IMG/VR virus record: IMGVR_UViG_3300036829_000045
Location: 1 to 21,849 of that record
Direction: 5' to 3' (one strand)
From: a virus
Length of the DNA stretch: 21,849 bases
The notes beneath the pieces were generated by a model that saw only the letters and a program-made list of their open reading frames with translations, searched no databases and was not told where the DNA came from. Both the position numbers and the translations under genes were made by a program. This document shows positions 1 through 6,539 of this stretch, piece after piece. Numbering within the stretch: the stretch's first letter is position 1; the number at the start of each line of letters is the position of its first letter.

Positions 1-219
1 GACGCCCTCTACCGCGTCCGGTCCCCCGGCTGGGTCACCAGCCAGTGGCTCTCCCAGTACACCGGCCAGACCTGGCAGGGAGCCGCCACCGTGTGCAACT
101 CAGCTCTCCGTAAGGGCCTCGCCCGCCGGGATGTGGTCAAGGGCCACGTCTACTGGCGGTTGACCTCCAAGGGCCGCCGCGTCATCCGGGAGCACCTGGA
201 CCGGGTAGCCGCGCGATGA
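1..219 (+). CDS. C-terminal end of a winged-helix-like DNA-binding protein (5' end outside window)
   Basis: Frame 1 is open from the first base to the TGA at 217-219 and gives 72 residues with no start inside the window. The fragment reads as a helix-turn-helix segment (WLSQYTG..WQGAATVCNSALRKGLARRD) followed by a wing-like stretch (YWRLTSKGRRVIREHL). This is the usual pattern of small winged-helix regulators, in which the late basic/hydrophobic helix follows a beta hairpin. The TGA overlaps the ATG of the next gene (ATGA), so it belongs to the same operon. The target is unknown. A general phage DNA-binding protein is equally possible. The fold is inferred from residue pattern only. Confidence 0.6.
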   Translation, partial: DALYRVRSPGWVTSQWLSQYTGQTWQGAATVCNSALRKGLARRDVVKGHVYWRLTSKGRRVIREHLDRVAAR

Positions 220-377
220 GCCCACGGGACCAGCCAGACGACCACCGGGATGGCTGGGAGCGCCGCCGTGACCATGCCGAGCGCGTGGCGGGCCGGAAGG
301 GATGCCGCCAGGCCGCCGCCGCGTCCGTGGCGCTCCTCGTGGCCGCCGCCATCGTGATCCGCCGGGCCACCCGATGA
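216..377 (+). CDS. Small single-pass membrane protein, 53 aa
   Basis: The ATG at 216 overlaps the preceding stop by 4 bp (ATGA), and the gene ends in another ATGA overlap at 374-377, which supports a real translationally coupled gene. The N-terminal 30 residues are very polar (Asp/Arg/His rich). Residues about 33-48 are an Ala/Val/Leu/Ile-rich helix (AAAASVALLVAAAIVI), and the end is basic (RRATR). This looks like one membrane segment. No family is recognised and no function can be given. Confidence 0.6.
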   Translation: MSPRDQPDDHRDGWERRRDHAERVAGRKGCRQAAAASVALLVAAAIVIRRATR

Positions 378-565
378 CCGCCTTGTGGATCGTCCTGGGC
401 CTCGTGGTGGGCCTCATCACCGTGGCCGCCCGGTACTCCATGTCCAGCACCAGCCGGAAGCCCACCGCAGCCACGAGGGCCAGCACGGCCCACAGCGCCA
501 ATGTGCAACGGGCGTTCCGGGAGATAGCCGCCAACCCGCTCCCGGATAAGGACCCAGAGGAGTGA
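374..565 (+). CDS. Small membrane-anchored protein, 63 aa
   Basis: The start at ATG 374 is chosen because it overlaps the previous stop by 4 bp. A longer reading from 302 lies almost wholly inside the upstream gene. Residues 2-19 form a hydrophobic N-terminal helix (TALWIVLGLVVGLITVAA). The rest is a Ser/Thr/Ala-rich, probably cytoplasmic or disordered tail ending in acidic residues. Together with the 53-aa neighbour it forms a pair of tiny membrane proteins in one operon. Function unknown. Confidence 0.65.
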   Translation: MTALWIVLGLVVGLITVAARYSMSSTSRKPTAATRASTAHSANVQRAFREIAANPLPDKDPEE

Positions 566-927
566 CCGATGGCGGAGACGTGTGGGACGAGGAGCTGGGC
601 GGAGTCCGGCTTCTCTCCCAGCAATGCTCCACGTGCATAGGCCGCCCCGGAAATCTGATGCATCTCAAGCCCGGCCGCCTCCAGAACATGGTGGACTCCG
701 CCAAGGCCGGGGAGGGATACATCACCTGTCACCAGACCCTCCGCTACGGGGAGCACCCCGATGCTGGCGAGGCTCTGTGCAGGTGGTTCTACGATCGGTA
801 TTCGACCGCGTTTACCCAAGTCATGACCCGCCTAAGGGCCATGCGGGAGGTAGCGCCTCCAGGAGAGGAGACACACGATGGCGGACAGAATCCGCCGGAT
901 CGTCCGCGTGGTGATAGGGAGCGCTGA
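562..927 (+). CDS. Actinophage CxxC...CH small conserved protein, 121 aa
   Basis: The gene starts at GTG 562, overlapping the preceding stop as GTGA. The core is the pattern CSTCIGRPGNLMHLKPGRL (C22, C25), then ITCHQTL (C56, H57) and C73 before WFYDRY. This layout (CxxCIxRPGN, LxPGRL, CHxTL, FYDRY) recurs in a small protein family found in many actinobacteriophages and their hosts. Its function is not established as far as I know. The conserved Cys/His set suggests zinc binding. The last 16 codons overlap the next gene by 50 bp. No catalytic residues are recognised. Confidence 0.8.
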   Translation: MTDGGDVWDEELGGVRLLSQQCSTCIGRPGNLMHLKPGRLQNMVDSAKAGEGYITCHQTLRYGEHPDAGEALCRWFYDRYSTAFTQVMTRLRAMREVAPPGEETHDGGQNPPDRPRGDRER

Positions 928-1099
928 TCCCAGCCAGGAGGGCATCTGGCTAGACGACGGGAGCCGCCTCCAGGTGGGTGACTACGCCGTGACCACCGGG
1001 GCCGCCTACGCCAACCGGCCGGCGCTCCACACCATCACCATCCGGGTGACCGACCCCAACGTCCCCGTCCAGATCCACGCCTACCCCGAGGAGACCTGA
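878..1099 (+). CDS. Hypothetical small protein, 73 aa
   Basis: The ATG at 878 has a strong Shine-Dalgarno (AGGAGAGGAG, 861-870) seven bases upstream. The gene overlaps the CxxC gene by 50 bp. The protein alternates short polar and hydrophobic stretches (RIVRVVIG, GIWLDDGSRLQVGDYAV, HTITIRVTD, VQIHAYPEE), which suggests a small all-beta fold. There is no signal peptide, membrane segment or known motif. The stop overlaps the next ATG as TGATG. Function unknown. Confidence 0.65.
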   Translation: MADRIRRIVRVVIGSADPSQEGIWLDDGSRLQVGDYAVTTGAAYANRPALHTITIRVTDPNVPVQIHAYPEET

Positions 1100-1260
1100 T
1101 GCTCCCCCGGAGCCCCCTGTTTTGGTTCGTCGTCATCCTGATAGCCGCCGGGGCGTTCTCCACCAAGAACCCATCCGGGTTTGCTCACTTTGCCCACGGT
1201 GTGGGAGATGTGATCGGGCTGGGCTTCACGGGCCTATTCGCGCTCCTGAGCCTCCTCTGA
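1099..1260 (+). CDS. Small membrane protein, 53 aa
   Basis: The ATG at 1099 overlaps the previous TGA by one base, and the gene ends at TGA 1258-1260, which overlaps the next ATG. The protein begins MLPRSPLFWFVVILIAAGAF, so residues about 7-20 form a first hydrophobic helix. After a short loop (STKNPSG) comes a second, weaker hydrophobic stretch near the C terminus (GLGFTGLFALLSLL). A hairpin of two membrane helices is likely. No family is recognised. Confidence 0.6.
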   Translation: MLPRSPLFWFVVILIAAGAFSTKNPSGFAHFAHGVGDVIGLGFTGLFALLSLL

Positions 1261-1550
1261 TGGACCTCCCCGACCGCTGGCAAGACCGCATCATCCTCGT
1301 ACGGTGCCCAGTCTGCTGGGCCGACTCCCGCGAACGATGCCGCAAGATGCGCCGGGACAAGGCCGGCAACATGGAAGCCACCAGCCGCTACATGACCGGC
1401 TACCACTTCCCCCGCCGGATCAGGGCCATGAGGCTGGGAGCACCCAAACCCCGAGGCCGCAACAGGAGCGTGATCCCCATCATCCGGCTCCGGAACATGG
1501 ACCCGCCCAAGCGCCGCAAACGCAAGCCCCGGAACAAGTGGGGGCTCTGA
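1260..1550 (+). CDS. Cys/His (CPxC-type) basic protein, putative zinc-binding, 96 aa
   Basis: The ATG at 1260 is chosen from its one-base overlap with the upstream TGA. A longer reading from 1122 would run through the upstream gene. The protein has CPVCWADSRERC (C16, C19, C27) followed by a His at about 49, matching the broad pattern of small actinophage zinc-finger proteins (CPxC..C....H..R). The C-terminal third is extremely basic (PPKRRKRKPRNKW), fitting nucleic-acid binding. The role is inferred from composition and motif. No partner is visible. Confidence 0.65.
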   Translation: MDLPDRWQDRIILVRCPVCWADSRERCRKMRRDKAGNMEATSRYMTGYHFPRRIRAMRLGAPKPRGRNRSVIPIIRLRNMDPPKRRKRKPRNKWGL

Positions 1551-1581
1551 CCACCGCTAGATCTCTGGAGAGGAGATCCAC

Positions 1582-2061
1582 ATGCCCAACCCCATCACGA
1601 ACCTCCGCAAGATCCACCGGGCCTACGGAGTGACAGCAGTCAACGACGACGACACCACCACCCGGGCCGTGGCCCGATTCCCATCACGCCGCTGGGGAGT
1701 TGTCAGCCTCGGCCTCCTCCTCGGCCACGGCAAGCTAGCCCGCAAGTGGGCCTATCACGTGGCCGCGACCACCTACCCGCCCGAGAGGCCCTCCGCCATC
1801 CGCCACGCCCACCAGGCCGGGCTGGAGGCCATGGCCAAGCCACCCAGCCGGACAGCCATGGCCCTGGCCGTCCTGGCGCTCCTCGTGGCCGGTGGGCTCC
1901 GGGTCTACTCCGCATATGAACACCCAGCTCCCAAACCGGCCAACCCCGCCAGCGTCATCCACCGTGGCGGACCATGGATGGGACCGCTGGAGCACTGCCA
2001 CGGCACTGGCGTCTACACCACCCACGACGGCCGCTGTGTAGCCGTCACCACCAACCGCTAA
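1582..2061 (+). CDS. Hypothetical membrane protein, 159 aa
   Basis: The ATG at 1582 has a strong ribosome binding site (GGAGAGGAG) eight bases upstream, and it is the last plus-strand gene before the convergent hairpins. Residues 1-90 are soluble and polar with an aromatic/basic segment (SRRWGVVSLGLLLGHGKLARKW). Residues about 92-109 form a membrane helix (TAMALAVLALLVAGGLRV). The outer tail carries two Cys in a short GxxxCHGTGVYTTHDGRCVAV segment, a spacing suited to a disulphide loop outside the membrane. No known family is recognised. Confidence 0.65.
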   Translation: MPNPITNLRKIHRAYGVTAVNDDDTTTRAVARFPSRRWGVVSLGLLLGHGKLARKWAYHVAATTYPPERPSAIRHAHQAGLEAMAKPPSRTAMALAVLALLVAGGLRVYSAYEHPAPKPANPASVIHRGGPWMGPLEHCHGTGVYTTHDGRCVAVTTNR

Positions 2062-2072
2062 ACTCACCCACC

Positions 2073-2102
2073 GAGGCCCTCCGGGCGTGACCGGAGGGCC
2101 TC
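2073..2102 (+). terminator. Strong hairpin at the end of the plus-strand operon
   Basis: A perfect 12-bp inverted repeat (GAGGCCCTCCGG, 2073-2084; CCGGAGGGCCTC, 2091-2102) encloses a 6-base loop, 12 bases after the stop of the last plus-strand gene. No T-tract follows, which is common for actinobacterial terminators. It can act on both strands. Confidence 0.75.
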
Positions 2103-2110
2103 ACATGTGC

Positions 2111-2142
2111 CCAGCAAAGTGGTGCGCGTCATACACCACCTG
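2111..2142. repeat. 32-bp intergenic hairpin repeat, copy 1
   Basis: CCAGCAAAGTGGTGCGCGTCATACACCACCTG-type element (2111-2142) matches the copy at 9684-9715 at 27 of 32 positions. It contains GTGGTG/CACCAC arms and sits next to a CACATGTG palindrome (2102-2109). It lies in the convergent gap between the two operons. Function unknown; a protein-binding site or RNA hairpin is inferred. Confidence 0.65.
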
Positions 2143-2223
2143 TCGTCCAGCCCCGGCCCTCCATGCATAACCGGATGGCTCAGGCCGCCTCGGGGACGCT
2201 GGAGGCCGTACAGAGCGCAAATG

Positions 2224-2264
2224 CCAGGAGCCCGGACCCATGGACGCTGGGGCCGGGCTCCTGG
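2224..2264 (-). terminator. Hairpin at the end of the leftward late operon
   Basis: A 12-bp perfect inverted repeat (CCAGGAGCCCGG, 2224-2235; CCGGGCTCCTGG, 2253-2264) encloses a 17-base loop that itself contains CCCA/TGGG arms. It lies 14 bases beyond the stop of the secreted lectin-like gene, in the direction of transcription. This is the natural end of the late transcript. The following minus-strand bases are only slightly T-rich. Confidence 0.75.
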
Positions 2265-2278
2265 GCTGTCTGGGAGGG

Positions 2279-2839
2279 TCAACCCTGCCAGTTGTAATAG
2301 AACCCCGAGACGGGAACCTCGTCATACACGGGCCTGGCGCTGTTGGGGTCAAACACGCCCATGTTTCCCGCCGGCGTCCAGTTGACCATGGTGAAGTGGC
2401 CAATCGTGCCGTCGAACACCCACCACTGCTGGCCGTTGCCCGACTGGCAAGACTGCTCCTCCACGTGGTAGCTGTTGCCCGAGCCGAACCCCTGGAGACA
2501 GATCCCGGAGTTGGATACCGGCTTGATCTTGTAGCCGTGGGTGGCCGCTGAGAAATTCCATGCGGAGATACCCGTGATCTCCGTCATGATCTGATTACCG
2601 GACCCCTCCCCGGTCAGGCAGTAGTTGTCGTTCACATAGGTACAGATCGAGTCCCCATCCGGAGGAGTCGTGAACCGGCGCTCAGCCGGTGCCGCGTGGA
2701 CCGCACTGGCCGCCGGGGCCGCCACAGCCACCGGATGGGAGCTGGCAGCCAGGGCAGCCGGGGCCGAGGCCACCGCCGGCCCGGCCGCCAGGCCGAGCAC
2801 GGCCGCCAGGCCGAACGCCCGGACAAGATTCTTAACCAT
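2279..2839 (-). CDS. Secreted beta-trefoil (ricin B lectin-like) protein, 186 aa
   Basis: The ATG at 2839 is preceded by AGGA at good spacing. The N terminus is a clear Sec-type signal peptide: basic MVKNLVR, then hydrophobic AFGLAAVLGLAAGPAVASA with cleavage likely near residues 26-32. An Ala/Pro-rich linker runs to about residue 58. The mature domain has four Cys (C66, C74, C114, C131), repeated NYCLTGEGSGN / GICLQGFGSGN units and a GQQWW motif (Q137-W140), as in ricin-type lectins, though short for a full trefoil. It resembles secreted proteins of actinomycete hosts. It is the last gene of the lysis operon. Possible roles are binding host-wall glycans or modifying the lysogen's surface. 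The lectin assignment is by motif only. Confidence 0.65.
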   Translation of the reverse strand: MVKNLVRAFGLAAVLGLAAGPAVASAPAALAASSHPVAVAAPAASAVHAAPAERRFTTPPDGDSICTYVNDNYCLTGEGSGNQIMTEITGISAWNFSAATHGYKIKPVSNSGICLQGFGSGNSYHVEEQSCQSGNGQQWWVFDGTIGHFTMVNWTPAGNMGVFDPNSARPVYDEVPVSGFYYNWQG

Positions 2840-2866
2840 GGGTCATCCTTTCAATCCGCCGGCTGA

Positions 2867-3313
2867 TTACCGGCAAGCCTTAGATGGGAGCTGGGGGAAC
2901 GGGTGAGCCCGCCGGGCCGCCGTGATCTCAGTCTCCGTGTGCTTGTAACTCACGAACAGCGCCCGGAAGTAAGCCGCACGCGCCTCCGGGGATTTGAGTG
3001 CGCTCTTGGGCGGGGCGAACACGCCCTCAATCAGGCCCGTGGTGGCCTTGTGGTCCCGGTCGGTCAGCGCCGCACGCTGGACCAGGTTGGCCGCGAACGC
3101 GTTGTTATACGCCGCCTGGCACGAGGTCACTGCTGAGCTGTGGAATGACTGCCAGAGCACCACCACGCCGACCACCAGGACCAGGCCCACAGCCAGCCAC
3201 TCCCGGAGGGCCTTACGCCGCTCAGCCTTGACCACGCCCTTACGCCGCTCAGCCCTGGCCCCACGCTCAGCCCTGGCCTCGGCCCGCTCGGTCTCCCCTG
3301 GGTCACTCGTCAT
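2867..3313 (-). CDS. Membrane-anchored protein with charged N terminus, 148 aa
   Basis: The start at ATG 3313 overlaps the upstream gene's end by 11 bp. Longer readings would run through that gene. Residues 1-37 are dense in Arg/Glu/Ala (a likely cytoplasmic helix). Residues about 40-56 are a membrane segment (WLAVGLVLVVGVVVLWQ). About 90 residues follow that are probably outside, with two Cys (CQAAYNN near the membrane and a C-terminal KACR) and helical heptad-like content. One membrane helix plus an external helical domain recalls spanin-like or other lysis-module proteins, but there is no sequence proof. Located in the lysis region. Confidence 0.6.
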   Translation of the reverse strand: MTSDPGETERAEARAERGARAERRKGVVKAERRKALREWLAVGLVLVVGVVVLWQSFHSSAVTSCQAAYNNAFAANLVQRAALTDRDHKATTGLIEGVFAPPKSALKSPEARAAYFRALFVSYKHTETEITAARRAHPFPQLPSKACR

Positions 3314-3548
3314 CCTCGGGCTCCTCCGCATCCTTAGGCTTCCCCCGCGTCCCACGATGCCGTATCCGGTCGATCTCGGGAAAGGCCAGCGCCGCCGCCA
3401 GCACCGCCATGTAAGCCGCACCGATCCCCGGCTCAGGGACGAACTTGGGAACCCACACGGGAAGCACGGCAGACAAGATCCACACGAACGTGGCCACGAC
3501 GACGATCAATGTCCGGAGCTTTGCCGCCGGGTTGCGCTCGGTAGCCAT
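3303..3548 (-). CDS. Small membrane protein of the lysis region, 81 aa
   Basis: The ATG at 3548 is chosen because it removes an implausible Gly/Cys/Trp-rich extension. A basic N terminus (MATERNPAAKLR) leads to a hydrophobic helix (TLIVVVATFVWILSAVLPVWV) and a second one (GIGAAYMAVLAAALAF). A charged tail (IDRIRHRGTRGKPKDAEEPEDDE) ends the protein. Two helices with a charged C-terminal tail is the general layout of class II holins, and the gene sits among lysis genes. It overlaps its neighbours by 11 and 43 bp. A holin or holin-accessory role is inferred. Confidence 0.6.
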   Translation of the reverse strand: MATERNPAAKLRTLIVVVATFVWILSAVLPVWVPKFVPEPGIGAAYMAVLAAALAFPEIDRIRHRGTRGKPKDAEEPEDDE

Positions 3549-3748
3549 CCCCTCCCACTCCCAAACCTCAGAGCCAGCACCACGGCCACAACACCCACGC
3601 CCGCCCATCCGATGATCTCTCCAGGCACAGACAGCAGGGTTAGAACCGGCGGGGTGAACAAGATCAGCAATACCAGAATCCGGCCGGTAACGCTCCGGGT
3701 GGTGGGAGACGGTCTGAGACGTACCTGGCGACTATGACGGCCAGCCAT
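3506..3748 (-). CDS. Small two-helix membrane protein, 80 aa, overlapping its neighbour
   Basis: The ATG at 3748 is the only good start in this frame. The protein has a basic N terminus and two hydrophobic segments (GRILVLLILFTPPVLTLL and IIGWAGVGVVAVVLALRF), then a polar tail. It overlaps the preceding 70-aa gene by 85 bp and the following gene by 43 bp in other frames, which is unusually long. The clear membrane pattern argues that the frame is coding. Either the genes truly overlap or the sequence carries a frameshift joining this frame to 3664-3876. Function unknown. Confidence 0.5.
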   Translation of the reverse strand: MAGRHSRQVRLRPSPTTRSVTGRILVLLILFTPPVLTLLSVPGEIIGWAGVGVVAVVLALRFGSGRGWLPSATRRQSSGH

Positions 3749-3876
3749 GCCATCAGCACCTTGGTCGTGACGCCTATCTGGGTGGGGCTGAGCCCCCCGT
3801 GAGTGGCTTGGACTGTGGCGAGCGCCACCAGACCGAGCGCCACCGCGTAGAGGCTCAGCCGCCGGAATGTACGCAT
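3664..3876 (-). CDS. Small two-helix membrane protein, 70 aa
   Basis: ATG 3876 opens a protein with a basic start (MRTFRR), a first helix (LSLYAVALGLVALATV), the segment HGGLSPTQIGVTTK and a second helix (VLMAWLAVIVARYV). It stops after a Pro-rich end. The ribosome binding site is weak. It lies 26 bases downstream of the holin gene and overlaps the next gene by 85 bp. The layout of two membrane helices joined by a short polar loop fits small phage membrane proteins of lysis regions. No named family is recognised. Confidence 0.55.
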   Translation of the reverse strand: MRTFRRLSLYAVALGLVALATVQATHGGLSPTQIGVTTKVLMAWLAVIVARYVSDRLPPPGALPAGFWYC

Positions 3877-3902
3877 GATGCGCCAAGACCCCAGAATCAG
3901 GA

Positions 3903-4280
3903 TCAGGCTGCCAGGGCCAGCTTGGCCTTGGAGTTGGGCACCACGAGCTGACGAGTGATCAGGCCGAGGATGAGGCCCACCACCGTTACCACGCCCGTGA
4001 TCTTCTCCGGGGGAAGATGCCAGCCGAACGCCGCCACGCCCACCAGCACGGTGGAGATGGCCGCCGTAACGGTCGGGATCACGATGGGCCGCACCAGGAA
4101 CGCCGCCACCAGGCCGAGCACGGCCGTGGAGATGGTCGAGATGGTGGCCGTCTGGGTCATGGACAGATTGAGCCCGAAGCTCACCAGGACCGACACCAGC
4201 GTGTTGACCACGTACAGGATCAGCGCTGGCTCAAACGACCACTTGCCGATCGTCAGATCCGCCTTATCCGGACCTACCAT
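3903..4280 (-). CDS. Putative holin, 125 aa
   Basis: ATG 4280 has AGGAGA at good spacing. After a polar N terminus the protein has three to four hydrophobic segments: LILYVVNTLVSVLVSFGL, then ISTAVLGLVAAFLVRPIVIPTVTAAISTVLVGVAAFGW, and VVTVVGLILGLIT, ending in the polar TRQLVVPNSKAK. The FGLNL...Q...I...AVL..VAAF..RP pattern and the TRQ near the end are familiar from holin-like proteins of actinophages. It sits two genes after an NlpC-like protein and four after the GH25 endolysin. A holin would form membrane holes that let the lysins reach the wall. The role comes from topology and context. Confidence 0.75.
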   Translation of the reverse strand: MVGPDKADLTIGKWSFEPALILYVVNTLVSVLVSFGLNLSMTQTATISTISTAVLGLVAAFLVRPIVIPTVTAAISTVLVGVAAFGWHLPPEKITGVVTVVGLILGLITRQLVVPNSKAKLALAA

Positions 4281-4289
4281 GGGTCTCTC

Positions 4290-4613
4290 CTACTCCTCTA
4301 CGATCAGGCGGCCCGGCTGGGCCTCCTGGAGGCTGTGGGGCCATTCGGCCCGGTTGCCTCTAATGGGATCGTAGAGCCTGGAGATGCTCAGGCCACTGAG
4401 GAGTGCGCTACCGGCACCCCAGCCTACGAACGCCACCAGGGCCAGGAGGCCCACGCCCATGGTGATCCGAAACAGAGCCCAGATGGGATCAGCCTCTCCG
4501 CCGACCCACACGCCCAGCCGGTACACCACCACGGCCATCCCGGCCGCGACCGAGGCCCGCCGGACGATCGTCCAGCCCACGGGGCTGTCCCACGCCCGCC
4601 GGATCATGCCCAT
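4290..4613 (-). CDS. Small membrane protein of the lysis region, 107 aa
   Basis: Three in-frame ATGs lie at 4619, 4613 and 4607. The one at 4613 has GGAG at seven bases and is preferred. Residues near 15-35 (VRRASVAAGMAVVVYRLGVWV) and 45-68 (FRITMGVGLLALVAFVGWGAGSALL) look like membrane helices, and the C terminus is a polar tail (RGNRAEWPHSLQEAQPGRLIVEE). The gene is in the lysis operon, overlapping the end of the permuted-papain gene by about 10 bp and followed 9 bases later by the holin. It might be a second holin or an antiholin. This is inference. Confidence 0.6.
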   Translation of the reverse strand: MGMIRRAWDSPVGWTIVRRASVAAGMAVVVYRLGVWVGGEADPIWALFRITMGVGLLALVAFVGWGAGSALLSGLSISRLYDPIRGNRAEWPHSLQEAQPGRLIVEE

Positions 4614-5158
4614 GACCATGCTCCCTTGGACTTGAGGAGGAGACCGAGGTCCAGTGGCATCACGTCACCCTCCCAGCGGTCGTCGTCAAACAGGTGGACA
4701 CCCAGGTCTAGCTGGAAACGGTCCGTGAGCTGGGAGCACATCATGTGGCCACTGGCCTTGATCTCAGCCTGGAGCCGGTCCGTGTTCCTGCCCATCCGGT
4801 GGAGCGCTAGCTGGGCGTAGTCCAGCCACGAGTATGGCGTCCCGGTGTACCCGGCCGCCAGGTGAGTGATCTCCTCAGGGTCCGCCTGGGGCCAGAGCCC
4901 TGTGGAGATCAGCGTCCCCGGGCATGGCGTCCAGTCCACGATCTGGGCTCCGTGGGGCTCGGCCTGGAGCACCGACCCGTCACCCAGGAAAATCCCGGCG
5001 TGACGCCAGTTCTCCGCCAGCCGCCGCTCCGAGGCCGTGAGCTTGCCCAGCGCCACCGCGTCCGCCCACGCTTCCCCGAGGCCGATAGCCAGGCCACCAG
5101 GCCCGGAGATGGTCGTCACGAACCAATCCCCGGGCCTGACGGTTGGGTTGGTGTTCAT
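4604..5158 (-). CDS. Permuted papain-like (NlpC/P60, YiiX-type) cysteine hydrolase, 184 aa
   Basis: ATG 5158 overlaps the upstream stop by 4 bp. The protein begins with the beta-strand RPGDWFVTT typical of these proteins. WRHAGIFLGDGSVLQAEPHG then holds the likely catalytic His (H53) and a conserved Glu (E67). The segment YTGTPYSWLDYAQLAL and finally HMMCSQL with the likely nucleophile Cys (C141) follow. The order His before Cys marks the circularly permuted NlpC/P60 superfamily, whose members cleave amide bonds in peptidoglycan peptides or lipids. Next to a GH25 muramidase and a holin, a second wall-cutting enzyme is the simplest reading. It has no signal peptide, so it would depend on the holin. 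Confidence 0.75.
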   Translation of the reverse strand: MNTNPTVRPGDWFVTTISGPGGLAIGLGEAWADAVALGKLTASERRLAENWRHAGIFLGDGSVLQAEPHGAQIVDWTPCPGTLISTGLWPQADPEEITHLAAGYTGTPYSWLDYAQLALHRMGRNTDRLQAEIKASGHMMCSQLTDRFQLDLGVHLFDDDRWEGDVMPLDLGLLLKSKGAWSWA

Positions 5159-5457
5159 ATCCGGGCTGGCCAGTGCCAGGTCCCGCCCTTATACCAGCGC
5201 CCGTCACAGAGCTGGGTTGCCGGATACTCCCCGGGGATCTCAGCCGGATCGGTGCCAAGGTCGCATGGGATGGCCGGATTCAGGAACAGTCCGGTTGGAT
5301 TCATCACACACAGACCCACGGTTGGGTCCGCCTCTGGGTGCTGGGTCACTTCCGTGACCACGGCCGCCCGGCACGCCATGGGATAGGTCCCGTCCAGGGA
5401 GCCATGGCTCACGTAGTGGACCATGCGGGCCACCGATGGGATCTGCATGGCGCTCAC
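5155..5457 (-). CDS. Conserved actinophage lysis-cassette protein, 100 aa
   Basis: ATG 5457 overlaps the endolysin stop by 4 bp (ATGA) and the gene ends in the same way on the next gene. It begins MSAMQIPSVARMVHYVSHG and contains YPMACRAAVVTEV, a VGLCVMNPTGLFL segment, and ends GGTWHWPARI. This arrangement (PSVGRxVHYVS..., CRAAxVTEV, NPTGLFF, GGTWHWP) is a family seen in many actinobacterial phages. Its biochemical role is not known to me. Being locked between endolysin and NlpC-like genes suggests co-expression at lysis. Small beta-rich fold, no membrane segment. Confidence 0.8.
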   Translation of the reverse strand: MSAMQIPSVARMVHYVSHGSLDGTYPMACRAAVVTEVTQHPEADPTVGLCVMNPTGLFLNPAIPCDLGTDPAEIPGEYPATQLCDGRWYKGGTWHWPARI

Positions 5458-6470
5458 CAGTTGTACGAGACCGAGGTCAGGTCGGCCGCCCCGTTGGAGA
5501 TCCGGGTGATGGCCACCCCCGCCACGTCAGGCTCCGTGAACCCCACGCTTTGCTTGGAGTCCTTGCCGGTGCCGATCGTCACCTTGTCCACGATCTGAGA
5601 CCAGCCCTTGGAATTGGAGAACACGGCCACCCGCAACACCACCGTGTTGACACCCTCCTGGCCAGGGTCCGCCAGCAGACCGATAAAGCTCTTGGTGCCA
5701 CCCGTGCAAGCGATGGCGGTAACGGCGTTGGTTCCGGTGTTGAGCTGGGGCATGTCCTCATCCTCATCATCTGATGGAGCCGGTGGCTCCGGGTCTGGGG
5801 CCGGGGTGATCGTCAGGCCGAGCCAGTCCAGCAACTCCCGCCTGGTCCCGTCGTAGGCATCCTGATCCCGTGGCGTGAAATCGAATTGCCAGAATGGGTT
5901 GGTCTTGGGGCCACGCACCCACGGGAACACGCTGGAGGGCCACGAGGAGCCCGGCCGTGCGATCCACAACGGGTAATTGGTGCAGTTCCCGAGCGACTGG
6001 GCCACGGTCAGGTTGGTATAGACACCGATCCGGACACCCGCCGGGGCCAGCTCCCGCATCCGGTCTAGGAAAGCCTTGGTCTGGAATCCCACCGTCGTGG
6101 TGGTGAACGGTGCCCGGGTAGCCACGTCCTGACGGTTGGGGCCGGCGTGCATCCGCTTGCCCCGGAGGGCCTTGATCACGCCAGCCGTGATCTCTGAGTC
6201 ACACATGATCATGTCACCCTTGTGGACACCCAGCGGAGCCAGGACAGCCCACATGAACTCCGCTTGAGCCCGACCCGACTCCCCAGGATGCAGGAAGTGA
6301 TACGCACCCTGGCAAGGGAGCGCACCCCGCATCGTGGCCCACCTGGCCCGCAGCGTCGAGTCGATGAACCCGAGGCCCTCTGTGGCCTTGACAAACCCAA
6401 AGTCCAGGCCCGCCCACTCCCCAACCCTGATGGTCTGAAAGTTGCTCAAGTCCACGCCCATGGCAGACAT
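5454..6470 (-). CDS. GH25 muramidase endolysin with C-terminal wall-binding-like domain, 338 aa
   Basis: ATG 6470 has GGAGAGGAG at eight bases. Residues 3-215 carry the GH25 pattern: MGVDLSNFQ (D7), DFGFVKATEG, GAYHFLHPGES, the catalytic-type CDSEI (D91, E93), IGVYTN and WQFDF. These enzymes cut the beta-1,4 bond between N-acetylmuramic acid and N-acetylglucosamine. An acidic/Pro linker lies at about 221-240. Residues 241-338 form a beta-rich domain (TGTNAVTAIACTGGTKSF..., ending SYNW) that probably binds the wall. There is no signal peptide, so export needs the holin. It starts the lysis operon, downstream of the tail-fibre gene and a hairpin. Confidence 0.9.
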   Translation of the reverse strand: MSAMGVDLSNFQTIRVGEWAGLDFGFVKATEGLGFIDSTLRARWATMRGALPCQGAYHFLHPGESGRAQAEFMWAVLAPLGVHKGDMIMCDSEITAGVIKALRGKRMHAGPNRQDVATRAPFTTTTVGFQTKAFLDRMRELAPAGVRIGVYTNLTVAQSLGNCTNYPLWIARPGSSWPSSVFPWVRGPKTNPFWQFDFTPRDQDAYDGTRRELLDWLGLTITPAPDPEPPAPSDDEDEDMPQLNTGTNAVTAIACTGGTKSFIGLLADPGQEGVNTVVLRVAVFSNSKGWSQIVDKVTIGTGKDSKQSVGFTEPDVAGVAITRISNGAADLTSVSYNW

Positions 6471-6539
6471 AGGCCGTCTCCTCTCCTAGTCGACTGGTGC
6501 CCAGTCTGCCACGGAGGGCCACCAGCCGGGGAACCGCGA

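Noticed and set aside
302-373. Longer start for the 63-aa membrane protein
   Set aside because: The extension lies inside the 53-aa gene and gives an Arg/Gly-rich sequence; ATG 374 overlaps the preceding stop.
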